Origin: Trichostrongylus colubriformis
Lineage: Eukaryota > Nematoda > Chromadorea > Rhabditida > Trichostrongylidae
Reading direction: 5' to 3'
NCBI GenBank assembly: GCA_963978905.1
Contig: OZ022261.1
Span: 22,813,686 to 22,877,685 of the forward strand
DNA length: 64,000 nt
A model generated the notes under the pieces. That model was given only the letters and a program-made list of their open reading frames with translations. It had not been told where the DNA came from and did no database searches. Numbering within the stretch: the first letter of the stretch is position 1; every line of letters starts with the position of its first letter. Positions 1 through 12,823 of this stretch are shown here, in pieces. A program made the translations under genes and the position numbers.

Positions 1-236
1 TGAGATGGTACGGGCACGTTCTGAGGAGATCGGCAGACCACCCAATTAAAAAGGGTAAAGTTCGAAGTACCCGGCAAGCGACCGTGAAGAGCCCCAAAGA
101 AGGTGGAGGGACGTCATGAAGACCGAACTCACGGAGGTCAAGCAGAAGATGACTTGTATAGAAGAAAGTGGCGACAACAGACAAGAACAGCGGATCCCGC
201 GGCGGCGCGGGACTGACGCTAGGGAGAAGAAGAAGG
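1..236 (+). pseudogene. 3' end of an RTE-type non-LTR retrotransposon ORF (decayed, cut by window edge)
   Basis: Reading from base 3 gives a stretch beginning RWYGHVLRRSADHP, the typical C-terminal tail of RTE-like endonuclease/reverse-transcriptase proteins in nematodes. After a frameshift near position 85 another frame gives RRKWRQQTRTADPAAARD and then a stop, also typical of the extreme C-terminus of this family. The element enters from the left edge, so only its last ~75 codons are visible, split over at least two frames with stops. It is therefore dead as a protein gene. The frame assignment is direct; the family name comes from recognising the tail motifs. Confidence 0.7.
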
Positions 237-3200
237 AAGGTGAAACTACATACTTCTTAAAACATCCGGAAAGGATCCTCTATAAATGTTGTGTGTGACA
301 CGGTTAAATGTTTGGGTATTAATGTAATTAGAGAGCCACTTACCTTCGCGGTGTTGTCCCACACCTGATACAATCTATACAATCATGTTCGTACTCCCTA
401 GTGTATCCCTTTACGTTACCCTTAGTCGAATGGGGTAGATTCCTCTTTCGGCTAAGGCTTAGGCACAAGCCTAGGTAAAAATATGAGTGTAGTGACTCCT
501 AGACAGACCCCCCAACTGCATCAGCACATTGTTGCATATGAATGCCAAATAGCACTGCTTGAAACTCTTGTGTTTCTCAGGTAAATGAAGAACAGCGCGC
601 TAGCGCACCAAATAATGTGCGCAGGCGGTACGCGCCGCGCGTATGCCGGAATTTATTGTTCGATCCCATGCAACTTTGCGCATGGGATCACAGATGTGTG
701 TAAGTGTATCGTCATAAAATCACGAAGTCTGACCATCACACAGATTGTCAGTATTATTAATGTAAGCAAGTAGTACGCGCCGCTCACAACGCATATATTT
801 CTAGAACGTTTCGGATTGAATTCTCTTCACTTGTCGAAAAAGCGACGGTCCTATATGTGCGCAACGCAGTGTACCCACCTCTTCATACGGCTCGGCAAGA
901 AAACGATCCGTGAGGCCTCGCGGACCGCGGGAAAAAACAGTCTAGCGTTCGAAATGAGGTCGTCGTCTCATGGTGACGGCCGTGGTGGTGGCGATAGTGA
1001 TTTCGGTGGAAGTTGAGGTGTGCAATGCAAACACGCATGTGATCCCTTTGGGAACCAGTAATCTCATTCCTTGCTTTCTCACCCAGATTTTCGTCAGCTC
1101 ATCGTTATGCCATCTGTCCAAAGTGTTATCCCTCCTGCCATTATTGGTCCGTTTCCGTCTTCTGTTTCAAATTTTTACTTTCGCGCCAATTTTGTTTCGT
1201 GCATATACGGCTTCATATCCAACGACTAGCGTTTTTCTTTCCATCATTCTCATATCACATTCCCCTTCAAAATCTGTATTTTTTCTCCCGGTTGCCTACC
1301 CTTGACTTATTAATTGATTCTCAAGAAGCGTCAGCTATTTACAACTGGGCCAGTGAGGTTTCGTCCACGACCATCGCTTGACGAGAGTAACGAGTATATT
1401 TGCTAAAAGAATTTGGAATCCATTCTTACTAATTATGTTTCCGGGCACGGCTAGTCGCGTCTCCCCCTCCCCTCCCTTCAAGCCACAATGACCGGAAATA
1501 GTTCTAAGTGGTTGCAATTGATTCACTCGCCTACTTTATTTTATCTTTGCTTTTTCTACACTCATGCTCCATGGTTGTGGCACTCAAAATATCGAGGAAG
1601 TAAAATATCTTTGCTCATCTTGAGAGGGTAAAAAGTAGCTCCGAGGAGCATCTTCCTCCACAAGGAGGATATGCCAAAAATATTTTCTACACAAAAAATA
1701 TTCACCATCTCCGGAGCTCTCTCCCTTCAAGGCTTAGGCAAAAATCACATTCCGTTTTGCATTAATATCTTGATACCTTCTAGCACATGAAAAAACAATA
1801 CCAGAACAGACATGCATTAACAACCCCAAGAACAAAAGGAGTCATAACAGAAAAGAAGAAATGAGGTAACTGCGGTGTAGCTTCGTATACGCGCGACTCC
1901 GTGTTAAGAGAAGGTACGCGGTAGATAGTGCCGCGGCGCGATCCACTCCATATTTACGCTTATTAACAGGCCTTTTAAAAAATTTCACTAACACCTTCAA
2001 TTTCCCTCATAATGTGGCATGCCGATTCTTGGCGGTGCGAAGGTGTGCGAACTAGACATGGAATTTAGCCCAAGCCTTGGGGAAGGGAACATTCGCAGAC
2101 GGGCGATCATCAGTCGAAGGCAGGATTTTTTATGCTTATTTGCTTTTGGCATTTCAAAACAAAGACATCCTGATGACAATCGGACACGCTAATATTACAT
2201 GTTTTAAAGATTTGTGATGGAGTTAATTTCCTATTGTTGTTTCAGATGGGTTTCACATATCTCCCCCATAGTACATGAGCGCCGCTTTTTCTTTTCGCAC
2301 AGGGTCGAGTTCCTGATTCATTGTGTGGCTTACTATTTCTCGAAGCGTTTTTTATTTTTTTTAACTGCAGATAAAATATTACGAAAGTCTTTTACTGTTG
2401 GTCATCTCCTAGCACCTACACATTAGCACTACAACACTTGCATATGCCTAAAAAGTCTGGCCCTCTTCCATAAGGAATGGAACCGGTCGTGAATATAGGC
2501 GCGGTCACGACGTGTTTTAATTCGCTTGATTGATGGTTCTCTTTCATAGATACTACTGGGTGCTCGGAAAGCTGATAGTTCTGCTGAGCCATCTACTGAA
2601 CCCGTTACATTGTAGATATTGCGTCAGTGAGTGGTAGAAGTATTGAGAATAAGAATGCATGTTTTCTGTCGAGCAGTCGTTTTTGCTCAGTATTGTGCTT
2701 ACTGCGGCCGATGATTATCTGAATGTTTAATAACAACTGAGACTTTATAATATTTATTCAGAACATTCTACTTTGCTTGGGTTATTTGAATAAATATTTT
2801 GGAGTCCAGTTGTTGCTAAATAGTCTTTTATTGTTCTGTGCCACACCTTTGCCTACTGCAAGGACTTTTGAATGGTGTTTCACCTTCCGCGGCAGTTGTT
2901 CGTGATATTTTGACACTTGAGGGCGGCTTTTGTAGAATTCAGTGCTCCTATCTTCCCTATGAAATCTGGAACCCAAGCAAAAATGGAGTTCTTCGATGGC
3001 CCACGCAAATTCGATCTGCCATGTGATCTTCAGACCGCGCGTATGGTAATGGTCGCTTCCTTGTAACATATTTTTCGAAATGTGCTCTATATCCGCAATC
3101 TTTCCATTTTTCGAATCACTGTTATAATCTGAAAGCATTATAGAAGTACATCACAAAGCAAACTTCTTGGGCTCCTCCCTGTTTCAAAAGATTTTTCGTC

Positions 3201-5032
3201 AAAGTCGTTGTTTGTCAGGAATATTCGAGACGTTTCTGTTCATCTACATTCATTCGGCGTACTCTGAGGTGACTCATCGAGCTCACTGAAATCGCCTTTC
3301 GCAACGCTGAAGATTGTGATTGGCGTGCTCATACTATGAGCAGGAGACATTCTCGTTGTGAAATCTCTTTCGAAATGCTGCCTCATTGGCCGCGAGTTTT
3401 CGCTGGTTTCGATCGCGCGTAGATTTCGAGATACTACTTTGAATGCGCTTCAGAATTCATTGCCATCAACGACACTGACGATGTGGTCAAGACTGATGCC
3501 CTATTGCTAGTTGGTTGCATTGAATTTTCCTGCCACTGCTGCTGTCTGCTGCTGCTCGGGGGCTGTCTTTTCCTTTGATTACTCATCCATGGGTCCGCCC
3601 TCCTTTTCCTCTTCGCCATCTCATACTTACTAGCCGATGGATGACTAACTTCAGCACACCGACCAACCAATCTCCAACATATTTCCCTGTCATCGTGTCA
3701 TGGACGCAATCGTGTGACGGCTTCCGACTGTTTTGGCGATCCCATACATCAACTGCTATGGAAGAATGCGCGTGCACTTGCTCTGTGGCCCCTTCCTGTG
3801 ACCTCCTCTCTCCTCCTTGAAGACACCACGATCCCCGCTTGTAGTTCGGCACACACGACGCTAGCCAAGACGCCGACTGTGAATTCATTGAATATTTCCT
3901 GTCAAATACGCATTTTTTCGCTTATTCTCCCTTTCGTTGATTCACTTGTTTGTTTCTGTTTGTCCTTTCATCTGTTTCCATCATCTACGCGACATCAAAT
4001 GATAGTGGCGTCGTCTTCTTAACCGCCACCTGCAGACAGCTCTGCTACTGAAGCGTGTAGTTCTCTGCCAAGGATTGCAACAGCGCTCCAGGGTTTTCGC
4101 TACACATTATCTCTTTATGCTAAAGTGTTCAGTCATTGAGAATAATGTTTCCAAATAAGTTTTCCTTCTTTACCCCACCCTCCCCCCCATTCCGGTGCCT
4201 TAAGGGAGTCAGCTTGCGGCCGCTTGCTCCTATGGCTACCAACCTCATCATTTATGCGGTATAGTTGTTATACAAGTCGCTAAGCGCTTGCATAGCTATG
4301 CATAGCAAACATCGGAGAGTGCGCTGACTAGTTCTTTAGTTCGATACTGCTGCTCCTTGTGACCGTCTTTCTTCTTCATCCATGGTTAGCCGCTCATTTG
4401 CAAATGCCCTTCTAGTTTACTGTCTTGCCACTTTAGGTGCTATCCATTGGTTTTGCAGGCATAGTGGCTTCTCTTAGTGAGGAAGTCTATCCGTAAATGG
4501 GCACCTTTTCACCTCCTCGCTTCGCACCCGATTTTCGACGTATTGATCGATCTACGCACTCACAGTTCTTGTTGGCGCCGAACATTCATTTCATACGAAA
4601 TCATTAACTTTGTTATTCTAATTGATGCGCGTTGCGAGATGCTTGAGTGATTATGAATCTTGCCGCACTTTTTTTCGACGCGCTTTCGCACACTTGAGTT
4701 GTACCTTGCGTATGTAAAGTTCGTTAATAAAAGTTCTCGTTTTGTTTATTGTGGGAAAGAGCTTTGTTCACTGCTGTTGTGAATGTGTGCACTGCTGATG
4801 TGAATGTGTGCATCCTTACCGATAAGCAGCCGCTGAGCTGGTCAAATTCGAGTGGCAATTTTGGTGTCGATACCTCAAACGGTCGGTCCCATACGCGCAC
4901 ACTTGTTCATTCATGGGCTCATTTTGTTCCCATGTTTTTGTGAACCCAGGCTTTTACCATCGAATTTCCTGTCTGTCACTGTGTTGCGTGCCGTAGAAGT
5001 GTTTTAATGTTGGTTTCAGTACAATCGTCGGT
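237..5032. other. Stretch without recognised gene
   Basis: I found no open frame with recognisable protein family character and no exon-like frame with matching splice sites. Small structures: a perfect 10-bp stem hairpin at 662-689 (loop 8), and short CTG-rich runs near 3540-3555. Two overlapping minus-strand frames at 3434-3888 have odd Gln/Ser-rich composition but no family resemblance. The region upstream of the profilin start must hold its promoter, but I see no element I can name. Confidence 0.4.
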
Positions 5033-5049
5033 CATATTTCAGTGTCAGA
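5033..5049 (+). promoter_or_regulatory. Probable spliced-leader trans-splice acceptor of the profilin gene
   Basis: A pyrimidine-rich ATATTTCAG ends at 5042, seven bases before the profilin ATG at 5050. An acceptor with no matching upstream coding exon, this close to a start codon, is the usual arrangement for nematode mRNAs that receive a 22-nt spliced leader. A second TTTCAG ends at 5020 and could be used instead. The signal is seen; its use for trans-splicing is inferred. Confidence 0.6.
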
Positions 5050-6717
5050 ATGTCTACCGGTTGGCAAGCCTACATCACCTCTATGACAGAGTCATCGCCC
5101 TCTATCAAGCGAGCCGCGATTGTGGGCATCTCGGATGGTTCGGTTTGGGCTCGAACTCAAGGTGCCAGCGCTTTCAAGGTCAGTTAAGCGCTGCTCGAAG
5201 AGCCATGTCTTTTTATTGTTCGCCATATCTTTTTGCCTTGACGTTAAACGTGCGCGATTCGACGCCAGATGTGCTGTTGTGGTAATCGTCACCAACAGAT
5301 GATTCCGCAGTCTCTCGGCCATCAGCGCAACATCAGTGACCATCTGTTTTTGACATTCTCATCGAGTCCGCTCTATGAAATCAAACTGTGCAGCACTAGG
5401 TTCCATCCATCCCTGTTAATGAACCGATTGTTCAAATTGTATTAGGCCGGCGTGTCAATAGTTCCATGGCGCTGATTTTGAACGCGTGTGTAAGTAATTG
5501 GGTTATATTGTGGACATTCCGGAGCTGTGGGCGAACCATCCAAAAAATGAAAATGATAGTTAGTCGGCCTTCGAAGTACGACACGATTGAATTTCAGGCA
5601 AGTGAGGCTGAATTGAAGAAATTCGTTGCGTTGTTTGATAAACTTGCTGATGTCCCATCGACCGGTGCTGATCTTGAAGATGTAAGTCTTATAGAGAAAA
5701 AACATTCATTATATCTATTACTGCTTAGTGTTCCCTAGATTGCAAGATAAAATAGAGATATGTTTGGTAGGTTGTTGAGGTAGTTGTGGACAGCTGGCGT
5801 ACAGGGTTGGGTATAGTGGTGCCTATCACTTTCTAGGGCACCCGAAGATAGATTTCATCACGCTTTACATCCCTCAAAGGGAATTTTAAGAAAATATTGT
5901 CTTTGTTAATTTCACGATCAGTGATTGCCCCCAGTAGAATTTCCCTTTGCAGCTTGCCAGGGAAGGGTTTAACTTTCTAGGAACTTTGAAATGAGATCTG
6001 TGTCGATGAGGTTTCGAATGCTGCTTGTGGTTATGAAAATAAAATTGCAAAATGCCGCTCCTGAGCAAGTTGGGAGGGGTCCAGTTTGCTTGCAATGACT
6101 TATGGGCGGGGTACTTTGCTTAAAGTAAGGCATCAACGAGGTCAACTGTGTGTGCAGCAACGTTCGCCGTGGCTCAGTGGTAGCGCTCTTCCTCTAAAGG
6201 TGGTAAACGGTGGGTTTGCTCCCTCGTTTAAACCTTTTGATGAGTCAACCAAGCAAGCTACCTGGTCAGTGAGTCGGCGCAAGCAGTTTTCGACCCCTCC
6301 TAACCCCCCTCGAGCCGGTATTTTGCAATTTTGGTTCTCATATTTGTAATCGGCATTCGAGACTCTATCGACCCAGCTAGGTCTCATTTCAAGTTTTCAC
6401 GGAAAGCCGAATATGAACTATCCAACACTTTCTGAGAATGGTAAGTGCTATTTTTCCTCAGGTTCACTATATCGTACCGCGCACGGAGGAAAACCTCATT
6501 TTCGGCAAGAAGGATAAGGCCGGATTCTTTGCTGCCAAAACAAAATCTGGTGTGTTTTCCATCTATTTATTTTGTCTATTCAGTTGTTTATTGAATACAT
6601 GAGTTAAACTCTTCAGCTGTACTGATCGCTATCTATGAGGGCGAGAATCAAGTGTCGGCAGAAGTGCGTACGGCTGTGGAAAAAATGGCAAAATATCTGG
6701 AGGACACCGGTTATTGA
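5050..6717 (+). CDS. pfn: Profilin (actin monomer-binding protein), 4 exons
   Basis: Four exons join in phase to 133 aa: 5050-5178, 5598-5681, 6462-6549 and 6617-6717, stop TGA. Donors are gtcagt, gtaagt, gtgtgt; acceptors tttcag, cctcag, cttcag. Profilin binds G-actin and poly-proline ligands and promotes ADP/ATP exchange on actin in the cytoplasm. Family marks: the N-terminal block starting MSTGWQAYI (poly-proline-binding helix with the conserved Trp), AIVGISDGSVWA (the G-x-DGS-VWA strand), the middle FVALF, and the C-terminal half with PRTEENLIFGKK and AAKTKSAVLIAIYEG, ending EKMAKYLEDTGY as nematode profilins do. Length fits the family (about 125-135 aa). The start is fixed by an acceptor 7 nt upstream and by the family N-terminus. 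Intron 2 (780 bp) holds two SINE-derived copies in opposite orientation. Caenorhabditis has three profilin paralogues; I cannot say which this corresponds to. No canonical AATAAA was seen downstream. Confidence 0.95.
5952..6096 (-). repeat. SINE body fragment in profilin intron 2 (inverted partner)
   Basis: The reverse complement matches the body of the SINE at 6166-6408: both share blocks such as TATTTTGCAATTTT, the CGACCCCTCC-like stretch, GCATTCGA...TATCGAC and GGTCTCATTTCAA, with about 75-80% identity by eye. The tRNA-like head is missing from this copy. Together the two make an inverted pair inside one intron. Confidence 0.65.
6166..6408 (+). repeat. tRNA-derived SINE
   Basis: The head at about 6166-6225 has a tRNA-like A box (TGGCTCAGTGGTAGCGCT) and a degraded B box (GGGTTTGCTCC) about 40 bp later, as in RNA polymerase III promoters of tRNA-derived SINEs. 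The body after the head also occurs in inverted orientation at 5952-6096. A related head is present at 11953. It cannot be a working tRNA: the arms do not pair into an acceptor stem. Confidence 0.6.
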
Positions 6718-9700
6718 CTAGTGATGATTGTGTGATGGTGAAACGAATATGGACTCTCATCTGTCGCTTCACTTACTTTAGCCTTACTTCCATATCCATT
6801 CTCATTCCTTTCGTGTTCTCTCCCATTTACGTGCTTCAGTGATTTTTATTTCTGGTTTTCTTCCCGATGTTCATTCCCTTGTCGATTTTCTTTTTTCATC
6901 AGCACAATTTAGGGCTTTTTGAATGATGCACTTAAATATAAAAAAGGGTTATTGAACCTCTTCTACTCGCCTTTTTGCTTGTCTTTGTACATGGCCTGAA
7001 GATTACCAAACCCTTTAAATATGTTTTATGAAATGAATTTTTTTGCCTTGCTTTGGTTTCTATCACATTCATATAATATGTTATAGTTTTAATGATAATT
7101 CTGGATGAGTTTCAATAGACATGCGCAGCTAGTGATTCGTTGAACACAGGCGGAAAGAATACGGGAGCGATTTACGCCCTATTACAAATTATTATGATGT
7201 GCGTTTGGGCTACTGTCTCCATCCCAATGATTGTTACTGGCTCAACACGGCGCAGCAGGGCCGCCGTATATTGCAGTGCTGCATCGCATGGTAAGGTACC
7301 GAATACACTTTGTACGACGCACACCTCTTCTGCATACAACGATTACGGAACATATCCAAGTTATGAACAACATATCACTTCCTTCTCCTTCGAAAACTAT
7401 TATGAGCCAAAAGATATGAATTTTGACCAAGACAATGGTGGGTTGCTGCTTCCGAAGTGGTGAACCTTTCCGTGCGAAAGAAAGATGTACCATCTGCCCG
7501 TATCTTATTCCAAGGTCTAGGAATTTCCATCCGCCTCCCTCAACATGGAGAAAACTACTATGGGTTGCTGTATGAATGAAGCCGCTGAAGTGCCTTCTGC
7601 ATGATAAAGTGTATTAGGTGCAATGAGCACAGCACAAAAATAACACAGCGCTATAAGACAGGCTGCCCCTTTTTCGTGTGCACCCGTACTAGGGCTCAAG
7701 GACGTTAATATTCCAATGTGAGATGTGAATCTGAAATGTGTCCATGGAGCACTATCCCTGTAATCACGTGTATATTTGAAATCAAAAAGCAAGAAAGTAT
7801 TTAGCGACGTAAGTGGTAGTACACATTACAGTTCGTGTAGCACTGATGGCTGTGACATCGATTGCCGTCAGGTCAGAGGCGTATATGTGACTCTGTATCT
7901 TCACTTCTCATTGATGGAGTTCCTAAGAAAGGCCCACGGAATTATAGGATGACATGAGTGCACGAGCCAGCTGGGTATCGCACTAAACGAGCGTAGCGCT
8001 TGTGGTGAACGCAGCTATGAACGTGCTTTTTTAAAACCACATTGAGGAGAAATACTAGATCGTTCTATAATTTCTATACCACTTCACGTTCATCACTGTG
8101 AAAACCACTAGGGAAAACCCGAAGGTTCTCAACTGCATCTCCAGTTCTACAGGGCCGACTTTTCACGCTATGAGTACTATGACTAGTATACCAGTCAGCT
8201 TTTACACCCCAGTATTTCAGGAGCACTACTGGGATCTTTCCAAGGTACTTCACGCAAAATAGCCTCTCAGTGAAAAAAGTACGGTATCTATTTTAAAACG
8301 GCTTTTCTTATATAGAGATTATCCACACAATAACTGCACATGACAGTCACTACACATGCTTTATACAACGCTCATGGGAGCGATACTAGGCGGTCCAGTC
8401 CCTGTGTGACAGGGCAGTTGATACTGCAAGATGACAGTGTTATCGATTTCCATGAACTCACAAAGATTTGAAACCATGGAGTTTGATGCTCCTATGGGAG
8501 TACACCCACAACAGCTTTATTAGGCTTGACATCACCACGTCCTTTTGACTTCTCACGGAACCTTCGCCTGGCTATCCAACATATATGTAGGCAGTGAAGA
8601 GTGGGTATTGAGTGTCAGCAAAGCTTACAGGAGGCATTGGCCAAACTCCAACGATCCGAGAGTTGTAAAAGTCAAACCCAGCATTTTAAGGATGGAACCT
8701 TCGCAACAGTGAGTCTAGTTGCACCGGTAGTTTCTACTTGATGATGTGCGATCTTTGCGAAACTCTACTGCCAACAGCAGGATCGCGTCGCTAACCAGTT
8801 GAAAAGCGCTTGACTTACATTCCTAGAAAAACTAAGGGGAACTATGGGGCTCTGGAGCAGGTGATACTCCCACCGGGTAACTCAGGGTGCGCTCTAGCGG
8901 ACTGCCGTATCTACCATTGCCTGCTTCACATTATCGAGAAGAAATGACAAGGTCGAGGGAAATGATAAAAAATAATCACATCAGGAATCACCTTGGATGA
9001 ATATCCATACGGGATGGCCTACTGATTTCCGGGATGAGATCCATGCCGAAAATTTCACGGCATTGAGGCGCTGTAGAACAAATATACCTGTAATCGCTTT
9101 GTGCCCACAAAAATTTTTATGATTACGACAGACCCGCTCACAGATGTCCGGCCAAAGAACTTGCAATACAAGTTGTCCTCCAGACGTCAGGCAGGTGAGG
9201 GAAAGGCCTATAGTCCCGTTGTGTTTTTACAGCAGATACATAGAACAGTTCTGCAAGAGATTGAGAGATTACCATCCAACTGACAGAACCACGGCGCAAC
9301 AGTGTCGACTAGAGCTTTGTGTAGTCAAAATGGCGCACTGGAATATTCCTTCGAATCATAATGTGTGCGTCCATCAAACAAAGAAAACATTCCGTAGAGG
9401 TCTCATAGAAGACCTTCCACCAACTATAATGAAAAGAGGCTGAGTTAGAGACGAGGCAACTGGCATCATCACCTTCAAATCATGTCGTCTTTTGGTTTAT
9501 TCGGTGCTTTATGATTTCTAAAACCTCATCCAATCTGAACAAGGCCAAAGGCGAATGTAATCCTTTTGTAGCTTTAGGAGTTAAATAAGCGAAATTAAAA
9601 TTACTCATTCAGAATTACATGGAAGATGGCGTTTTACAATAACATGTAGCGCTAATAGTTCTTTTTAATCCGATGATCCTGAAACGATGTTACACTAGAA

Positions 9701-10698
9701 GAACTGGTAGTGCCCAGCAAAACACGGGTACTTATCCCATAATGAGAGGATTTGAAATTGTTTGTCCGTGGTAAGAAGTGAAAACAAGTGAGCGATGCTA
9801 TGAAGGTGGGGCATTTGTTGATTGCGACCCACACGAAATAAGCAGCCACAATTTCATCATTTTCAGTATACTAAAAACAATGAGTGGTATGTTTTTTGGT
9901 AAAACTTTGTTAGATTCAGGCTTCAGTGAATTTAACATATCTGTGCTTACATCTCTGATGTGGTTGAAGCAAAGGTACCTTATATGGTCCTCGTAACTAT
10001 GTTCACATGTATGAAGGCATAGTTTCCTCTCGCAGGGCATTTTCCGCGTATTTGGAAGAGTGTGTGGCAATGAACACATTTCAGAGGGATGAAGGAGCAG
10101 TTACACATAGACGCTCTATTTTAGTACTTTTGAAGCAATAGTACTTAGAATTCCGTGAACTCAAATCCCACCAAAATCAGGAGTTAAGCACAATACTTCT
10201 GTGAATGGCATAAAAATGAAACAAAATGAAATCCGATCGATTCACCACAAAAATGAGAAAAAAGTGGCATAACGGCAACCCGTTCGAATTAGCGCGCATC
10301 AACTGTCGGAACTGCTGTTTAAAGTGCTTAAGGCTTCGCTTTCCCCTCAGACTCCATTAGTGTGCTTGCAAATAAAGTCTCACAATGTATTCCGAACCTT
10401 GGACTCGATACGAGATCATCACCGCGAATGTTTCAAAAACTAGAAGCAACTGAAGCAATCACTGAATTATGTAGTGATCGAAACGCTTTCGATCAGTACG
10501 AGTCCGATCCACTCTCACTTGCGCACTCTTCCAAGCAATGAGCGTCAAAATGAACCACTGTTCGGAATGAAACATGAGATGTAGCCCCTTACATACATAT
10601 TTACACCCTTTCCCGATCGCAACAGCACTTCATTCCAAAATGTCCCAGTTTTGCGTATGAGAACTTCCATCAGATTTGGCTTAATTTGCTGCCAAGCT
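6718..10698. other. Stretch without recognised gene
   Basis: The profilin 3' untranslated region begins here. I see no family-like frame. Frames at 7140-7463 and 9144-9443 are about 100 codons but lack any pattern I recognise and are not joined to other exons. Sequence at 7.9-9.5 kb has a fairly even, non-AT-rich composition and could be a very old retroelement, but no motif supports naming it. Confidence 0.35.
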
Positions 10699-10707
10699 GC
10701 AGTTTTT

Positions 10708-10946
10708 GGGTGTGTACCCTTATGTCAGGATCGTCGCACCGCGACATGTCGCAAGCGAAGCAAGGCGACGAGCTAAAGGCGCCATTTGTTGGGTACCGGA
10801 GCGATTACAAGTCACCTTCGTATCGCGCTCCTAGTATTAGCTTGTAATCGTTCTAAGACCCAACAACCGCGATGCGCATTGCTCGCACACACTGCGTCGC
10901 ACGCCGCTCGTCGTCGTGCGACAATCCTGAGATAAGGGACATACCC
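10708..10946 (+). mobile_element. MULE-like MITE, family A copy 1 (9-bp target duplication)
   Basis: A 239-bp element begins GGGTGTGTACCCTTATGTCAGGAT and ends in its near reverse complement (CCTGAGATAAGGGACATACCC). It is flanked on both sides by the 9-bp direct repeat GCAGTTTTT (10699-10707 and 10947-10955). The interior is CG-rich with GCTCGCACACACTGCGTCGCACGC-type sequence shared with three other copies in the window. A 9-bp target duplication with terminal inverted repeats is the signature of Mutator-like elements; no transposase is encoded. Confidence 0.85.
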
Positions 10947-11059
10947 GCAGTTTTTGACATAATTCGTTCACCAGTTGGGCAAGCGCACATTACTGCGCGC
11001 ATAAGATCATGGGCGTCAGAGGGTCGATCGAAATTGACTCATGCCATAGATTTACTGAG

Positions 11060-11545
11060 TATTCGTTTCCATACTACGGTCCGCCCACTTTGAGAGCGTC
11101 TCCGCTCGCTTTAAGTATATTCAAGACGGCTTTGATGTTGGTCATTTTCAGCAATTTTCACCTGGTTTTCAAAGCTGCGTTGGAACCGAGTTATGAATAT
11201 TTGTCGCACGGACCGCCCATTCGGAGCGCGCTTCACCTACTGTGCTAGGCCTCTTTCATGACTTTCAGAAACTCATGGCCGACCTTGCTCCATCTTTTCC
11301 TCATGTTTGGACCGTTTTCGAAACGCAAACAATTCCCAGTCTGAAAGCGGAACACTACAATGCACGCTAACGCCCAGGGTGGACGGAGCTCAACTTGGTT
11401 CATATGTATTCCTTACTTCTTGTTCCATGCCCTAGCCCTCGCAAACTTGTCCCTATCTTCACAGTCTGTCTTTTTTATGTTATGCCTGATTTCGTCACAG
11501 ACAGAGTGACGGACAGAGCTTCTAGTACATAGTAGGGATCATAAC
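11060..11545 (+). repeat. Dispersed repeat, family S (single unit)
   Basis: The sequence, with marks such as GGTCCGCCCA, AGGCCTCTTTCATGACTTTC, ACTTCTTGTTCCATGCCCTA and GACAGACAGAGTGACGGACAGA, matches 50911-51655 in the same orientation, where part of the unit is repeated twice. It is diverged but clearly collinear. I cannot assign a transposon class. Confidence 0.6.
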
Positions 11546-11744
11546 CACAAAAACTGTGATTTGGTAGAAAAATTTACTTCGTCGAAACTTCACCTACACA
11601 AGCTATTTGGGGCGCTGGTCTCGAATATGAGTTCCGTTTCTATTGCTGACGCCAATTTTGGTGTAATGAATTTTTCTCAGCGAGTTCATTGGAAATTGTC
11701 ATATAGGAGAATTTCGAAATGATAATCACGAGTAGGCTTTCATT

Positions 11745-12823
11745 TTAAGCGCTGACGCCGCTTGGCTCTAACAAGGGAAGGACCCCAGGTCGAAGTGGCC
11801 CTTCGGAATGAGATGCATATGGTCCGATCTCTTTTCGGACGCTGATCTCGGATCTGCATTCCAAATTTGCAAAACGATTCTCTGAGCGGAGTTATGGAGG
11901 TTTTTTTTTTGAATGAACGGTTCATCAGCATGTCCGTTGATGAGCAGTCAACGGCCTCAGCGGCTCAGTGGTAGTGCTCCGGATCTGCAGGAGAGGGGTC
12001 GAGGGTTTGCTACCCGCCAGTGCGGGTTTTTTGCACTTTGTGTTTCATTGTCAGTAAGTGCTTTTCTTCCACTTCTGGACGTTTCCTTGGACTGGTACCT
12101 ATCACACCCATCATTTACTCTGCCACTTTATTTATAACTGCTAACATATTCACAAGGGAAGGATATCAAGTCGAAAAGAATCCCGTACCACACGCAGTAG
12201 GCGTTTTTTCGTGAAAAGATTATGATATTCGTGCACAGCGGGTCGAATTACCACTCTGTGCAAATTTTCAGCCAAATCCAGTTTTTGGTCCAACTTCGGA
12301 AAATTGGGGGTGGCCAGGTTATAAAGTGGTAGTTTTTGAATTTTCTTCAACAAAAAAAACCCTGCAACCTGAACAAGATAGCCTGCACATACCTTTTACA
12401 CTTGTCCATCGCACTAAATGTACGAAACAAGCGTCAAATAGGAGCATTTGCCAGGCAAGGGTCAACGACTTCTCCTTTGTTCAATGGGCTGCCACCCGTG
12501 GATTTTTCGGAAATTTGGTCGAATTCTCGAATTGGCTAAAAACTTGTGTTCTGGGGTAATTTGAACCCTGAACACGAAAATCGCACTGGTTTTGCGCAAG
12601 AACTTCTGGATCGCGTGCTATGGGCCTCCAAACCTGCCATATAATACATTGTTTTTTTGAAAGAAACCTCCATAACTCTGCTCAGACAGTCGTTTTGCAA
12701 ATTTCGAATACAGATTCGAGATCAGCGTCCGAAAATACGTCGGACCATCTGTATCCCATTCCGAATGGCCACTTCGACCTGTGGTCCTTCCCTTGTAAGA
12801 TAGCGCCACTTTTTTTTCATTTG
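11745..12823. repeat. Inverted-repeat element with SINE-like insertion
   Basis: The segment 11745-11915 is repeated in reverse complement at about 12648-12823; shared blocks include ACAAGGGAAGGACC...AGGTCGAAGTGGCC, GGACGCTGATCTCG and CAAATTTGCAAAACGA followed by a T-run. A 0.7-kb interior separates the arms and holds the tRNA-like repeat at 11953. Probably a non-autonomous DNA transposon with long inverted ends. No target duplication could be recognised. Confidence 0.55.
11953..12140 (+). repeat. tRNA-derived SINE head
   Basis: It carries the A-box-like CGGCTCAGTGGTAGTGCTC and, 40 bp later, a B-box-like GGGTTTGCTACCC, followed by a non-tRNA body. The same head opens the SINE in profilin intron 2. 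The 3' end is not clear; the coordinate given is approximate. It sits inside the inverted-repeat element 11745-12823. Confidence 0.5.

Noticed and set aside
3434..3888. Overlapping minus-strand frames with Gln/Ser-rich sequence
   Set aside because: Compositional bias from CTG-like repeats explains them; no supporting splice sites or homology pattern.
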